64,000 bases of DNA from assembly GCF_021531075.1 (NCBI RefSeq), contig NZ_JADYTJ010000003.1, positions 1 through 64,000 on the forward strand. Direction: 5' to 3'. Under the pieces are notes generated by a model, which ran no database searches, was not told the origin of the DNA, and worked only from the letters and a program-made list of their open reading frames with translations. Shown here piece by piece: positions 35,201-44,459 of the stretch; positions within the stretch are counted from its first letter, which is position 1, and each line of letters opens with the position of its first letter. This stretch comes from Bacteroides caecigallinarum (GTDB lineage: Bacteria > Bacteroidota > Bacteroidia > Bacteroidales > Bacteroidaceae). Made by a program: the position numbers and the translations under genes.

Positions 35201-35704
35201 GATTTCAAGAAACTTGGTCCTAAGTTCGGAAAACAGATGAAAGCTGTAGCCGCTGCTGTTGCAGAAATGTCGCAGGAAGCTATTGCAGAACTTGAAAAGA
35301 ACGGTTCTTACACATTTGCTCTTGACGGAGGTAACGCCGTTATCGAAACTGCCGATGTTGAAATCTTCAGCGAAGACATCCCGGGATGGCTTGTTGCCAA
35401 CGAAGGTCGTCTGACTGTAGCTCTTGAAGTGACTATAACTGAAGAACTCAGACGCGAAGGTATAGCACGTGAACTTGTAAATCGTATTCAGAACATCAGA
35501 AAGAGTAGCGGATTTGAAATAACTGATAAAATAAATATCACTTTATCAAGAAATTCCAACACTGATGATGCTGTAAATGAATATAATAATTATATTTGCA
35601 ACCAAGTTTTGGCTAACTCACTTGAATTGGCAGATGAAGTTGCCGAAGGTACAGAACTTAACTTTGACGACTTCTCTCTGTTTGTGAAGGTTACCAAACA
35701 GTGA
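32219..35704 (+). CDS. ileS: Isoleucyl-tRNA synthetase, eukaryote-like type
   Basis: A 1161-residue class Ia synthetase that charges tRNA-Ile. The HIGH-type signature is in PPSANGMPGIHHVMART and the KMSKS motif reads NKMSKRLGN. The editing domain and a C-terminal anticodon-binding region are present (YVRLNRKRFWG). The sequence following HIGH (RKAGWDTHGLPVE) and the overall length match the eukaryote-like clade of bacterial IleS, which in other bacteria is linked to mupirocin tolerance; that consequence is inferred. The start at 32219 is taken because the promoter lies after the in-frame upstream start at 32054. Confidence 0.96.
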   Translation: MSSKFTEYSQLNLSEVNKEVLKKWDENDVFSKSMTEREGYPSFVFYEGPPSANGMPGIHHVMARTIKDTFCRFKTMKGFQVKRKAGWDTHGLPVELGVEKALGITKEDIGKTISVAEYNHHCRTDVMKFTKEWTDLTHKMGYWVDLENPYITYDNRYIETLWWLLKQLYGKGLLYKGYTIQPYSPAAGTGLSSHELNQPGCYRDVKDTTVVGQFKMKNPKPEMAQWGTPYFIAWTTTPWTLPSNTALCVGPKIDYVAVQTYNGYTGEKMTVVLAKALLYTHFNKKAEEIALEDYKPGDKLIPFKVVGEYKGTDLVGMEYEQLIPWVKPVEATADGWVEASAKAFRVIPGDYVTTEDGTGIVHIAPTFGADDANVARAAGIPSLFMINKKGETRPMVDLTGKFYLLDELDEAFVKECVNVDAYKEYQGRWVKNAYDPQFTVDGKYDEKAAQAAESLDIYICMMMKQNNQAFKIEKHVHNYPHCWRTDKPVLYYPLDSWFIRSTAAKDRMIELNKTINWKPESTGTGRFGKWLENLNDWNLSRSRYWGTPLPIWRNDEGEELCIGSVEELYNEIEKSVAAGFMTENPYKKLGFVPGQYSKENYDKIDLHRPYVDDIILVSESGKPMKRESDLIDVWFDSGAMPYAQLHYPFENKEIVDNRTYYPADFIAEGVDQTRGWFFTLHAIATMVFDSVAYKNVISNGLVLDKNGNKMSKRLGNAVDPFATIEKFGSDPLRWYMITNASPWDNLKFDTEGVDEVRRKFFGTLYNTYSFFALYANVDGFCYAEKDVPMEERPEIDRWILSLLNSLIKDVDACYNDYEPTKAGRLITDFVNDNLSNWYVRLNRKRFWGSSMSTDKLSAYQTLYVCLETVAKLMAPIAPFYADRLYMDLVNVTGRDNVVSVHLAKFPVADESLINKELEARMQMAQDVTSMVLALRRKVNIKVRQPLQCIMVPVVDEDQKRHIEAVKDLILSEVNVKEIKFVEGASGVLVKKVKCDFKKLGPKFGKQMKAVAAAVAEMSQEAIAELEKNGSYTFALDGGNAVIETADVEIFSEDIPGWLVANEGRLTVALEVTITEELRREGIARELVNRIQNIRKSSGFEITDKINITLSRNSNTDDAVNEYNNYICNQVLANSLELADEVAEGTELNFDDFSLFVKVTKQ

Positions 35705-35774
35705 TAAATGTTCTCATCTGCTGGGTGTTGTAACATCTGGCAGGTACTATTATTAATTTTAAAACTTAAACACT

Positions 35775-36155
35775 ATGGCTGAGAAAACAAGGTATTCTGA
35801 CGCAGAACTCGAAGAGTTCCGTGCCATTATAATGGAAAAGCTTCAGCTCGCAGAACGCGACTATGAGAAACTTAAAAGCAGCATTATGAATGCTGACGGT
35901 AATGATACAGACGATACATCACCTACGTATAAAGTATTGGAAGAAGGTGCCAGCACTTTGTCGAAGGAAGAAACAACACGTCTGGCATCTCGTCAGCTTA
36001 AATTTATTCAGAACCTGCAGGCAGCTTTGGTACGTATAGAAAACAAAACATACGGTATTTGCCGTGAAACAGGTAAACTTATACCTAAGGAACGTCTTCG
36101 TGCAGTACCACATGCCACATTAAGCATTGAAGCAAAACAACAAGGAAAGAAGTAA
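35775..36155 (+). CDS. DksA/TraR-family protein with reduced zinc finger
   Basis: A 126-residue protein of the DksA/TraR type, which bind RNA polymerase in the secondary channel. A helical coiled-coil region (residues ~10-90) precedes a zinc-finger-like end (YGICRETGKLIPKERLRAVP). Only one of the usual four cysteines remains, so zinc binding is doubtful; such loss is known in the family. It follows ileS by about 70 bases and ends in a strong hairpin. Confidence 0.88.
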   Translation: MAEKTRYSDAELEEFRAIIMEKLQLAERDYEKLKSSIMNADGNDTDDTSPTYKVLEEGASTLSKEETTRLASRQLKFIQNLQAALVRIENKTYGICRETGKLIPKERLRAVPHATLSIEAKQQGKK

Positions 36156-36173
36156 TTTTTATTGTTTTATGTA

Positions 36174-36211
36174 ATTGAGAATCGAAATTTTTTCGATTCT
36201 CAATTTTTTAG
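36174..36211 (+). terminator. Terminator after the DksA-like gene
   Basis: A 13-base-pair stem, TTGAGAATCGAAA with TTTCGATTCTCAA, a 3-base loop and six T. Confidence 0.85.
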
Positions 36212-36266
36212 GGTAATTATACAATTCATAGTGCATTAAGTTTTTAATAATACATAGTTTTTCTGT

Positions 36267-36899
36267 ATGAACAATAAATTTTCTCAAGGTAGGATGGCTA
36301 TCGTTATTGTGGCTGTAGTGTTGATGATAGACCAGATTATCAAGATTTGGGTAAAGACAACTATGGCTTTGCATCAGAATTATAAGATAACAGACTGGTT
36401 TTATATCTATTTTACTGAAAATAACGGAATGGCATTTGGACTGGAGATTTTTGCCAAACTGTTTCTCACCATATTCCGTATTGTAGCAGTAATATTAATT
36501 ACATGGTACATATGTAAGTTGGTGAAACAGCCTAATAAAGTAAAAAATGGGTATATTGTGTGCCTATCATTAGTATTGGCCGGAGCAATAGGAAATATTA
36601 TTGACTGTGTGTTCTATGGTGAGATTTTCAGTGAAAGTACAAGAACACAGATTGCAAGTTTTGTCCCAATAGGCACAGGATATTCTGATTGGCTTCACGG
36701 CAAGGTAGTTGATATGTTTTATTTCCCTATAATTGATACATATTGGCCTGAATGGATGCCTTTTGTTGGTGGGGAGCATTTTATATTTTTTAGCCCTATA
36801 TTCAATTTTGCAGATGCTGCTATAAGTTGTGGAATAATAGCTTTGCTTATTTTCTATAGCGGATACTTGAATTCATTATCACATGTCGAAAAGAAATAA
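36267..36899 (+). CDS. lspA: Lipoprotein signal peptidase (signal peptidase II)
   Basis: A 210-residue inner-membrane aspartyl protease that removes signal peptides from prolipoproteins. Catalytic Asp residues are in GAIGNIIDCVFYGEI and FNFADAAISCG. A four-helix topology is visible. The protein is longer than the ~165 residues common elsewhere because of a Bacteroidetes-type insertion between the two motifs (WPEWMPFVGGEHFIFF). The next gene encodes a lipoprotein after 12 bases. Confidence 0.93.
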   Translation: MNNKFSQGRMAIVIVAVVLMIDQIIKIWVKTTMALHQNYKITDWFYIYFTENNGMAFGLEIFAKLFLTIFRIVAVILITWYICKLVKQPNKVKNGYIVCLSLVLAGAIGNIIDCVFYGEIFSESTRTQIASFVPIGTGYSDWLHGKVVDMFYFPIIDTYWPEWMPFVGGEHFIFFSPIFNFADAAISCGIIALLIFYSGYLNSLSHVEKK

Positions 36900-36911
36900 C
36901 ACTTATATCTT

Positions 36912-37841
36912 ATGAACAAATATTTACGTTTGTTGCTTTTGGGAACTGTTTTTATGGGAGTTGCTTGCGGAAAGCAAATACCTGATGATATTATACAGCC
37001 ATCCGAAATGGAAGAACTTCTGTATGATTATCATTTGGCTCTTACTATGGGCAATGACTTGAGTTATTCCGACAGGTATAAACGTGAATCATATAAGAAT
37101 TATGTTTTCGATAAACATGGGGTTACTGAAGCTGAATTTGATTCTTCTATGGTTTGGTATACACGAAATAGTACGGTTTTGACTGATATATATAAGAATC
37201 TGCAGAAACGATACGAACTGGCGGAAGAACAAATGAGATCTGAACTGAATAAACGCAGTGGACAGATTACGGTTTCACTTTCAGGGGATTCTGTAGACGT
37301 ATGGTCGGACAGAAATCTTTATTGGCTTACAACCTCTCCTTTGACGAACAGGCTTAATTTCGACCTTAAGGCTGACACAACATTCCATGAAAGGGATATT
37401 TTGGTTTTTGAAGCAGATTATAACTTCTTGTCTTATCAGAAAAATGCAGCTAAAGCAGTAGTTGCAGTTAATATAACATTCAAGAACGACAGCACTTTAG
37501 GTATATCTAAAGTTATTGACCGTTCCGGTAAAGAACAATTGGTTCTGCAATCTGATTCGGCTTATGAGTATAAAAGTGTAAGTGGATTTGTTTATTTCAA
37601 TAATCCTGATAGTGCTGATGTATCTCTGTTATTGAACAATATAAAATTGGTACGTTATAGAGAGAACAGTTTTAAATCCTCATTGCCATCTTCTGTACAG
37701 TCAGTAAGCAGTAATAAGAACAAACCGGAAGAGAGTATAAAGGAAAAAAACAGTATAGAGAAAAGGGAAGAGGTGAAAATTTCTGAAAGGAAAATTCGTA
37801 CAGAAAATGTTCAAGCTTTGAAACCGGCTAAAGGAGAATAA
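36912..37841 (+). CDS. Lipoprotein, DUF4296-like
   Basis: A 309-residue lipoprotein: signal MNKYLRLLLLGTVFMGVACG with Cys at 19. The segment IIQPSEMEELLYDYHLALTM fits the DUF4296 family of Bacteroidetes envelope proteins, function unknown. The C-terminal ~60 residues are Lys/Glu-rich and disordered. It lies in an lspA-lipoprotein-37843 operon. Confidence 0.8.
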   Translation: MNKYLRLLLLGTVFMGVACGKQIPDDIIQPSEMEELLYDYHLALTMGNDLSYSDRYKRESYKNYVFDKHGVTEAEFDSSMVWYTRNSTVLTDIYKNLQKRYELAEEQMRSELNKRSGQITVSLSGDSVDVWSDRNLYWLTTSPLTNRLNFDLKADTTFHERDILVFEADYNFLSYQKNAAKAVVAVNITFKNDSTLGISKVIDRSGKEQLVLQSDSAYEYKSVSGFVYFNNPDSADVSLLLNNIKLVRYRENSFKSSLPSSVQSVSSNKNKPEESIKEKNSIEKREEVKISERKIRTENVQALKPAKGE

Positions 37842-37842
37842 C

Positions 37843-38217
37843 ATGAAAAGATTTGCTTCTCACAGATTGTATATCTCACATTTGAATCTGTTGTTGAAAA
37901 ATCATGTTGTAGAGATTGACGATATAACTGGTGCCGTTACAAGGTACTTCCCATTTACTGAAGAAGTCAGTTTTACGGAATGGCTAAATGGCTTGATTGT
38001 TTTATCGTGCGATGTCCCGGTAATATCATTTAAAAAGGAATTGAATATTTCTTCAGAAACTACTGTAATTAGTGTTGATGAGGGAAAAAATATAAGGAGT
38101 GTTTTATCGTCTGCATATAATAAAACACCCCTTATTCTTAAAGCATATTATATAACTCCATTTAATGTTTTTGAGATTTCCTTTGCAGAAGATAGCCGGG
38201 TTTTGCCTTTGCTTTAA
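37843..38217 (+). CDS. Hypothetical protein
   Basis: A 124-residue soluble protein (MKRFASHRLYISHLNLLLKN). It begins one base after the lipoprotein stop, so it belongs to the lspA operon. Beta-rich in prediction; no family recognised. It converges with the minus-strand methyltransferase, overlapping by 4 bases. Confidence 0.65.
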   Translation: MKRFASHRLYISHLNLLLKNHVVEIDDITGAVTRYFPFTEEVSFTEWLNGLIVLSCDVPVISFKKELNISSETTVISVDEGKNIRSVLSSAYNKTPLILKAYYITPFNVFEISFAEDSRVLPLL

Positions 38218-38966
38218 AGTTGACGCCTTCTGAATTCTGAACACACAATGGCTGTAGCAACCGCAACATTAAGAGAATCTGTAGTTTCATTGCCTTGAGG
38301 ATAATTGGGAATAAGGATTCTTCTGTTGATAAGCTCCGAAACTTCTTTGCTTATACCGTTTCCTTCGTTTCCCATAACTATCAGTCCATTAGATGACAGA
38401 GTGTTGTTATATATGCTGTCACCATCAAGGAATGTTCCGAAAACAGGCACATCATTAAGGCTTGAAATAAGTTCCTTGATATTACAGTAGTGAAGCTTTA
38501 CTCTTGCAAGAGCTCCCATAGTGGCTTGAACCGTTTTTGGACTGAATGCATCTGCTGTTCCGTGCGAACAATATATATTTTTAATTCCAAACCAGTCCGC
38601 TATCCTAATGATTGTTCCAAGATTGCCTGGGTCCTGTACATCATCCAGAGCCAGACATAGCTCGTTTCTGGGACAATCCATTGATAATGTATATGACGGA
38701 ATTTCGAATACGGCCAAAACGTCTTGAGGCGTTTTTAGTAGGCTGACACGTGAAAGCTCGTCTTTTTCTACATATATTTTTTCATCAGCTATAATGTTTC
38801 TGTTAGAATCCAGCCATTGTTGTGTGGCTACCAGTATTTTACATTTGAAGAAATCAGAAAGATCAGATACCAATTTGTTTCCTTCTGCCAAGAATACTCC
38901 ATTCTCTTTTCTGAATTTTTTCTGTTCAAGCGAACGTATAAATTTTATTTTATTCTTACTTATCAT
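38214..38966 (-). CDS. TrmH/SpoU-family RNA methyltransferase
   Basis: A 250-residue SpoU-type rRNA or tRNA 2'-O-methyltransferase with a knotted SAM-binding fold. Motif 1 is DDVQDPGNLGTIIRIADW, motif 2 VMGNEGNGISKEV, motif 3 DSLNVAVATAIV. An N-terminal substrate-binding domain (residues ~1-95) precedes it. The modified nucleotide cannot be named from sequence. Confidence 0.92.
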   Translation of the reverse strand: MISKNKIKFIRSLEQKKFRKENGVFLAEGNKLVSDLSDFFKCKILVATQQWLDSNRNIIADEKIYVEKDELSRVSLLKTPQDVLAVFEIPSYTLSMDCPRNELCLALDDVQDPGNLGTIIRIADWFGIKNIYCSHGTADAFSPKTVQATMGALARVKLHYCNIKELISSLNDVPVFGTFLDGDSIYNNTLSSNGLIVMGNEGNGISKEVSELINRRILIPNYPQGNETTDSLNVAVATAIVCSEFRRRQL

Positions 38967-39085
38967 ATAGTGAATTTGAACTATTTCATTGGCAAATCTA
39001 AGAAGATATTTTCAATTATTGGTTATCTTGATGTTTATAATTGGATATTTTACATTTTCATTTATGCCGTTAGTGGAATTTTGTG

Positions 39086-39093
39086 TACATTTG
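39086..39093 (+). promoter_or_regulatory. -7 element for the TamA/BamA-like gene
   Basis: TACATTTG, 21 bases before the ATG at 39115; used to choose that start over the in-frame start at 38989. Confidence 0.55.
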
Positions 39094-39114
39094 CAAATAA
39101 AATTGCTTGTCTTG

Positions 39115-41424
39115 ATGGTTAATTTGCTTCGCATATATATATATATTGTAACTGTGGCATTTGTGCTCAGTGGATGTTCTGTAAGCAAATTTATACCGGA
39201 GGGAGAATATATGCTCGATGAAGTACATATCAGTAGTGACAATAAAGAGTTAAAGTCATCCGAGATGTATTCGTATGTACGTCAACGGCCGAATGCCAAA
39301 TGGTTCAGTCTCGTAAAATTACCAATGTATATATATTGTTCGTCCGGTAAAGATTCTACCAAGTGGATTAACCGGATTCTCCGTAAGGTGGGAGATGCTC
39401 CAAGGATTTATGATTCCAAAATGGCAGAGGAAACACGCAAGCAAATTCTAAGTGCAGTTCAAAACAAGGGTTATCTTGGTGCACAGGTCACTCTTGAAGA
39501 AAAAATCAAGAACAAAAAGTTGGAGGTAAATTATAAAATATCTTCAGGTAAACCGTATAATATATCAAAAATAAGTTATAATATCCAGGACTATGTCATA
39601 AGAGGATTGCTTATGAATGATTCCATCGGCAGTGGTCTGAAGGAAGGTATGCGTTTTAATGTAAATGTTTTGGAAGAGGAGAGAAACAGAATTACCCAGT
39701 ATCTTCTCAATAGGGGATTTTACAGGTTCAATAAGGATTATATAACTTTCCAGGCCGATACGGTAAACGGTACATTTCTGATAGATTTGCTGATGAATAT
39801 CGATTTGAATACAGAACGTACTGGTGACGAAGGTACTTTACATCGTCAGTATATGATTAGGAATGTGAACTATCTTATGGATATTGATAATGTTCCTGGT
39901 GTTCAGTCAGGCAATATGTCTGATACTATAAAATACGATGGCATAAATATATTGTACGATGATGACTTGTTCCTTCGTCCGGGTGTTATTTCTTCTCACA
40001 ACAGGCTTATTCCCGGAAAACTGTATTCCAATCGTGATGTGATGTCTACTTATACATCTTTATCGCGTCTTGGTATACTGAAATATTCCAATATCAGATT
40101 TGTAGAGCATCTTGAGAATGATACATCGTATCTGGATGCATATGTTTCCTTATCAAGGAATAAAAACAAGACACTTTCTTTTCAGGTAGAGGGAACAAAC
40201 TCTGCCGGCGATTTGGGGGCGGCTGCATCTGTTACTTATACACATCGAAATCTGTTTAAAGGTTCAGAAACTTTTAATATCAAGGTCAGAGGAGCGTACG
40301 AGGCTGTTACCGGGCTTGAAGGATATGCCAATAATAATTATACAGAATACGGAATAGAGACAGGACTGGAATTTCCTGAGTTTATGTTTCCTTTCCTAAA
40401 GTCCGATTTCAAGAAAAGTGTGAATGCCAGGTCGCAGGTCAGTGCGAAATATAATTGGCAGATCAGACCTGAGTTTGAAAGAACACTGGCATCTGCGGCA
40501 TGGAGTTACAGGTGGAATAGCAGAAAAAGGGCCAGCCACAGACTTGATGTACTTGACATAAACTATATCTATATGCCATACAGGTCGAAGACTTTTATTG
40601 AGTATCTCGATTATATGGATGAGATAAATCCATTGTTGAGATACAGTTATGAGGATTTGTTTATTGTCAGACTGGGATATACTTACACATATAATAGTGC
40701 AGGAGTTTCCACGCAGCAGACAGCGAAGAAAAGTTCCTATTCCATCCGTTTTAATATAGAGGAGTCCGGAAATCTCATTTATGGTTTCTCGAAGTTGATT
40801 CACAAGCAACCATCCGACGGAGAATCTTTCAGAATGGGTAATATCAGTTTTGCCCAATATGTTAAGGCAGACTTGGATTATGCAAAGAACATCATGATAG
40901 ATGATAGGAACTCATTGGTTTTCCATATTGGAACAGGTGTGGCAATACCCTATGGAAACTCTAAGAGTTTACCTTTCGAAAAGCTCTATTTTTCAGGAGG
41001 TGCAAACAGTGTGAGGGGATGGAGTGTACGTTCTCTAGGCCCGGGGGGATACAGCGGAAAGTCGGGAACGCTTGATTATGTTAATCACACAGGAGACATC
41101 AAGCTTGATTTGAATGTAGAGTATCGTACACACTTGTTCTGGAAATTGAACGCGGCAGCTTTTATTGATGCCGGAAATGTGTGGACTCTGAAAAGCAGGT
41201 ATTCCGATTCTACAGGACAGTTTGCTTTCAACCGTTTCTATAAAGAAATAGCCGTTTCTTATGGATTGGGAATACGTTTCGACCTTGACTTCCTTATTTT
41301 AAGATTTGATGGTGGTATGAAAGCTATAAATCCAATGGGTAAAGGAATTTACAGATTCCCTGTTATTAATCCGGATTTGTCAAGAGATTTTGCTTTCCAT
41401 TTCGCTGTGGGATATCCGTTTTAA
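39115..41424 (+). CDS. BamA/TamA-family outer-membrane protein
   Basis: A 769-residue lipoprotein-anchored Omp85-family protein. Signal VTVAFVLSGCSV gives Cys at residue ~21. Residues ~30-340 contain POTRA-like repeats (PYNISKISYNIQDYVIRGLL), and the C-terminal ~400 residues form a 16-stranded barrel with Omp85 features, such as FSGGANSVRGWSVRSLGPGG around residue 625. It ends in the aromatic residue F. Members insert proteins or lipids into the outer membrane; the specific role of this paralogue is unknown. The start follows from the -7 element at 39086. Confidence 0.85.
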   Translation: MVNLLRIYIYIVTVAFVLSGCSVSKFIPEGEYMLDEVHISSDNKELKSSEMYSYVRQRPNAKWFSLVKLPMYIYCSSGKDSTKWINRILRKVGDAPRIYDSKMAEETRKQILSAVQNKGYLGAQVTLEEKIKNKKLEVNYKISSGKPYNISKISYNIQDYVIRGLLMNDSIGSGLKEGMRFNVNVLEEERNRITQYLLNRGFYRFNKDYITFQADTVNGTFLIDLLMNIDLNTERTGDEGTLHRQYMIRNVNYLMDIDNVPGVQSGNMSDTIKYDGINILYDDDLFLRPGVISSHNRLIPGKLYSNRDVMSTYTSLSRLGILKYSNIRFVEHLENDTSYLDAYVSLSRNKNKTLSFQVEGTNSAGDLGAAASVTYTHRNLFKGSETFNIKVRGAYEAVTGLEGYANNNYTEYGIETGLEFPEFMFPFLKSDFKKSVNARSQVSAKYNWQIRPEFERTLASAAWSYRWNSRKRASHRLDVLDINYIYMPYRSKTFIEYLDYMDEINPLLRYSYEDLFIVRLGYTYTYNSAGVSTQQTAKKSSYSIRFNIEESGNLIYGFSKLIHKQPSDGESFRMGNISFAQYVKADLDYAKNIMIDDRNSLVFHIGTGVAIPYGNSKSLPFEKLYFSGGANSVRGWSVRSLGPGGYSGKSGTLDYVNHTGDIKLDLNVEYRTHLFWKLNAAAFIDAGNVWTLKSRYSDSTGQFAFNRFYKEIAVSYGLGIRFDLDFLILRFDGGMKAINPMGKGIYRFPVINPDLSRDFAFHFAVGYPF

Positions 41425-41453
41425 TTAAATATGTTTAGAATTGTAAAAGATAT

Positions 41454-41696
41454 ATGGCAAAGATTGTTTCTAAAATTTATACACGTGATGAACTGAAAGA
41501 ACTGGAAGAATGGTTTAACGGCAAAAAAATACCCGATTCTATTCAGTTGGATAAAGCAACATATATTCCTAATCTTAAGGATACTCTTGCTAAACTATTT
41601 GTGCAGGCAGATATAAATTGCGACAATCCTAAAATGCAGGGACCTATTTATCTGCTTGAACGTCTTAAGAATAAGCTGGAAGAAACTCAAAACTGA
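41454..41696 (+). CDS. Small conserved hypothetical protein
   Basis: An 80-residue acidic, helical protein (MAKIVSKIYTRDELKELEEW) without transmembrane segments. It reads as a genuine small gene between the TamA-like gene and aspS. Function unknown; possibly related to small Bacteroidetes families of unknown function. Confidence 0.65.
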   Translation: MAKIVSKIYTRDELKELEEWFNGKKIPDSIQLDKATYIPNLKDTLAKLFVQADINCDNPKMQGPIYLLERLKNKLEETQN

Positions 41697-41725
41697 ATAT
41701 AATTGCATAAATCAAAAACATGTAC

Positions 41726-41733
41726 TAACTTTG
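41726..41733 (+). promoter_or_regulatory. aspS promoter -7 element
   Basis: TAACTTTG, 28 bases upstream of the aspS ATG. Confidence 0.55.
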
Positions 41734-41761
41734 TCGTTCAAAAGATTAAAATATTCATAAT

Positions 41762-43525
41762 ATGTTTAGAAGTCATACTTGTGGCGAGTTGAGACTTGCC
41801 GATGCTGGCAAAAATGTAACGCTTTCCGGATGGGTTCAGCGTACACGCAAAATGGGAGGAATGACATTTGTTGACCTCCGCGACCGTTATGGTATCACAC
41901 AGTTGGTATTCAATACAGATGTTAATGCCGAACTTTGTGAAAAAGCTAATCATCTGGGACGTGAGTTCGTTATTCAGGTAAAAGGTACCGTGAACGAACG
42001 CTCAAGCAAAAACAATAATATTCCTACCGGTGATATTGAAATCATCGTTTCTGAGCTCAACATTCTGAATTCGGCTCAGACTCCTCCTTTCACTATTGAA
42101 GACAATACTGATGGTGGTGACGACCTTCGTATGAAGTACCGTTACCTTGACCTTCGTCGTACAGCTGTACGCAAGAATTTGGAATTGCGTCACCGCATGA
42201 CAATGGAAGTACGCCGCTACCTTGACAGCAAGGGATTCCTTGAAGTGGAAACTCCTATGCTTATCGGTTCTACTCCTGAAGGTGCCCGCGACTTTGTCGT
42301 TCCATCACGTATGAATCCTGGACAGTTCTATGCACTTCCACAGTCTCCACAGACACTTAAGCAGCTGCTTATGGTTTCTGGTTTCGACCGTTATTTCCAG
42401 ATTGTGAAATGTTTCCGTGATGAAGACCTTCGTGCCGACCGTCAGCCTGAATTTACCCAGATTGACTGCGAGATGAGTTTCGTTGAGCAGGAAGATATCA
42501 TCAATACATTCGAAGGTATGGCCAAGCATTTGTTCAAGGAATTGCGCGGTGTTGAGCTTACTGAACCTTTCATCCGTATGCCTTGGGCAGACGCAATGAA
42601 ATACTACGGTAGTGATAAGCCTGATTTGCGTTTCGGAATGAAGTTTGTAGAGTTGATGGATGTTCTGAAAGGTTATGGTTTCTCAGTATTCGACAATGCT
42701 GCATACATCGGCGGTATCTGTGCCGAAGGTGCTGCTACATATACACGCAAGCAGCTTGACCAGCTTACTGACTTCGTGAAACGCCCTCAGATTGGTGCCA
42801 AGGGATTGGTTTACGCACGTGTTGAGGCTGACGGCAATGTGAAGTCAAGCGTTGACAAGTTCTATTCACAGGAAGTTCTGCAGAAGATGAAAGAAGCATT
42901 CGGAGCTAAACCGGGTGACTTGATTCTTATCCTTAGCGGTGACGATGTGATGAAGACACGCAAGCAGCTTTGCGAATTACGTCTTGAAATGGGTAATCAG
43001 TTGGGATTGCGCGATAAGAACAAGTTTGCTTGTCTCTGGGTGGTTGATTTCCCTATGTTCGAATGGAGCGAAGAAGAAGGCCGCTTGATGGCTATGCATC
43101 ATCCATTCACTCATCCTAAGGATGAAGATATCGCGCTTCTTGACACAGATCCTGCTGCAGTACGTGCTGATGCATACGATATGGTTATAAACGGTGTTGA
43201 AGTAGGAGGTGGTTCTATCCGTATCCATGACTCTCAGCTCCAGGCCAAGATGTTCGAAATCCTCGGATTTACTCCAGAAAAGGCACAGGAACAGTTTGGC
43301 TTCCTGATGAATGCATTCAAGTTCGGTGCACCTCCTCACGGTGGTCTGGCTTACGGTCTTGACCGTTGGGTATCACTCTTTGCCGGTTTGGATTCAATCC
43401 GCGACTGTATTGCATTCCCTAAGAACAACTCTGGTAGAGATGTTATGCTTGATGCTCCTGGATTTATTGACCAGAAGCAGCTTGACGAACTTAATCTGAT
43501 AGTTGATATCAAGGAAAAGAACTGA
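41762..43525 (+). CDS. aspS: Aspartyl-tRNA synthetase (bacterial type)
   Basis: A 587-residue class II synthetase. N-terminal OB-fold anticodon-binding domain ([20 protein letters not shown]), catalytic motif 2 [20 protein letters not shown], a bacterial GAD insertion ([20 protein letters not shown]), and motif 3 [11 protein letters not shown]. The length and presence of GAD identify the bacterial rather than archaeal type. Monocistronic, ending in a hairpin terminator. Confidence 0.97.
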   Translation: MFRSHTCGELRLADAGKNVTLSGWVQRTRKMGGMTFVDLRDRYGITQLVFNTDVNAELCEKANHLGREFVIQVKGTVNERSSKNNNIPTGDIEIIVSELNILNSAQTPPFTIEDNTDGGDDLRMKYRYLDLRRTAVRKNLELRHRMTMEVRRYLDSKGFLEVETPMLIGSTPEGARDFVVPSRMNPGQFYALPQSPQTLKQLLMVSGFDRYFQIVKCFRDEDLRADRQPEFTQIDCEMSFVEQEDIINTFEGMAKHLFKELRGVELTEPFIRMPWADAMKYYGSDKPDLRFGMKFVELMDVLKGYGFSVFDNAAYIGGICAEGAATYTRKQLDQLTDFVKRPQIGAKGLVYARVEADGNVKSSVDKFYSQEVLQKMKEAFGAKPGDLILILSGDDVMKTRKQLCELRLEMGNQLGLRDKNKFACLWVVDFPMFEWSEEEGRLMAMHHPFTHPKDEDIALLDTDPAAVRADAYDMVINGVEVGGGSIRIHDSQLQAKMFEILGFTPEKAQEQFGFLMNAFKFGAPPHGGLAYGLDRWVSLFAGLDSIRDCIAFPKNNSGRDVMLDAPGFIDQKQLDELNLIVDIKEKN

Positions 43526-43548
43526 TAAAATTTTTTATATCATATAAA

Positions 43549-43598
43549 GGCACGGATATAGGTGTGTTTTGGCTATACCTGTTTCCGTGCCATATTTT
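43549..43598 (+). terminator. aspS terminator
   Basis: Arms GGCACGG and CCGTGCC with an internal stem (ATAGGT/ACCT) and a following T-run. Confidence 0.8.
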
Positions 43599-43607
43599 TG
43601 ATTTTAA

Positions 43608-44000
43608 TTGATGAAAGAAACAGTACGTATCATAAGGTTTATCATTGTGGGTACCCTAAATGCCATGATTGCTGCATTGGTGGTGTGGGTACTTATGCAT
43701 ATATGCGGTATTGACTATATGATAGCCAATATTACGGCTTATACTGCTGCTCAGATAAACAATTTTCTATGGTGCAAATACTGGATATTTCCTCTTGATA
43801 GGGAAACAAAAAAGAACAGCATCCAGCGTCAGATACTGTTCTTCCTTATAGCTTTTGTCATGGCATACAGCGCCCAGTTTGTGTTCCTTCTTATATTGGT
43901 GGAACTTCTTCACCTTAATGAGTATCTGGCTCAGTTTCTCGGGCTTTTTGTATATGGTGCTGTAAACTTTATAAGCAATAAAATGATAACTTTCAAGTGA
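43608..44000 (+). CDS. GtrA-family membrane protein
   Basis: A 130-residue protein with four transmembrane helices. The RFIIVGTLNAMIAALVVWVL start and the AQINNFLWCKYWIF segment are typical of GtrA-like proteins, which act with glycosyltransferases to move lipid-linked sugars. No glycosyltransferase is adjacent. Confidence 0.88.
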   Translation: MMKETVRIIRFIIVGTLNAMIAALVVWVLMHICGIDYMIANITAYTAAQINNFLWCKYWIFPLDRETKKNSIQRQILFFLIAFVMAYSAQFVFLLILVELLHLNEYLAQFLGLFVYGAVNFISNKMITFK

Positions 44001-44016
44001 GTAACATGGCATCTGT

Positions 44017-44445
44017 CTATGCCATATTGTTCAAATCCTTATCCTCAAGATAGCTCATCTGGTTTTTTGTTATTACATCTCTGGTCTTTTCTGTGTCGTC
44101 AGTACGGAATACTAGAATTCCTTTTCCTGCAAGAAGAAATGAATACAGGTATGATATGCCTATGCCTGCATCAGTAAAGCTTTTTATGGCATCTGCTGCT
44201 CTTCCTGGATAATTGTCTAGTGTTATAGCAAAAACTTCCGAAACATTGGCAGATATTCCTGCCTTGTTCAGTGTCTGAAATGCCCTTTCAGGATCAGAGC
44301 ATATTATTCTGTATATTCCGTATTCCACTGTATCGGAAATAGTTGAAGCTATTAACTGTATTTCAGCTTCTTTCAGCAGTTCGAGAACTTTCAGCAGTGT
44401 TCCCGATTTATTTTCTACAAAAACAGATAATTGATGTACTGTCAT
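44017..44445 (-). CDS. Tandem ACT-domain protein
   Basis: A 142-residue protein made of two ACT domains: MTVHQLSVFVENKSGTLLKV (first) and FAITLDNYPGRAADAIKSFT (second). Such stand-alone ACT proteins commonly follow a phenylacetate-CoA ligase gene in Bacteroides, as here (15 bases), and may sense aromatic amino acids. Confidence 0.88.
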   Translation of the reverse strand: MTVHQLSVFVENKSGTLLKVLELLKEAEIQLIASTISDTVEYGIYRIICSDPERAFQTLNKAGISANVSEVFAITLDNYPGRAADAIKSFTDAGIGISYLYSFLLAGKGILVFRTDDTEKTRDVITKNQMSYLEDKDLNNMA

Positions 44446-44459
44446 GGTATATATGTCTT

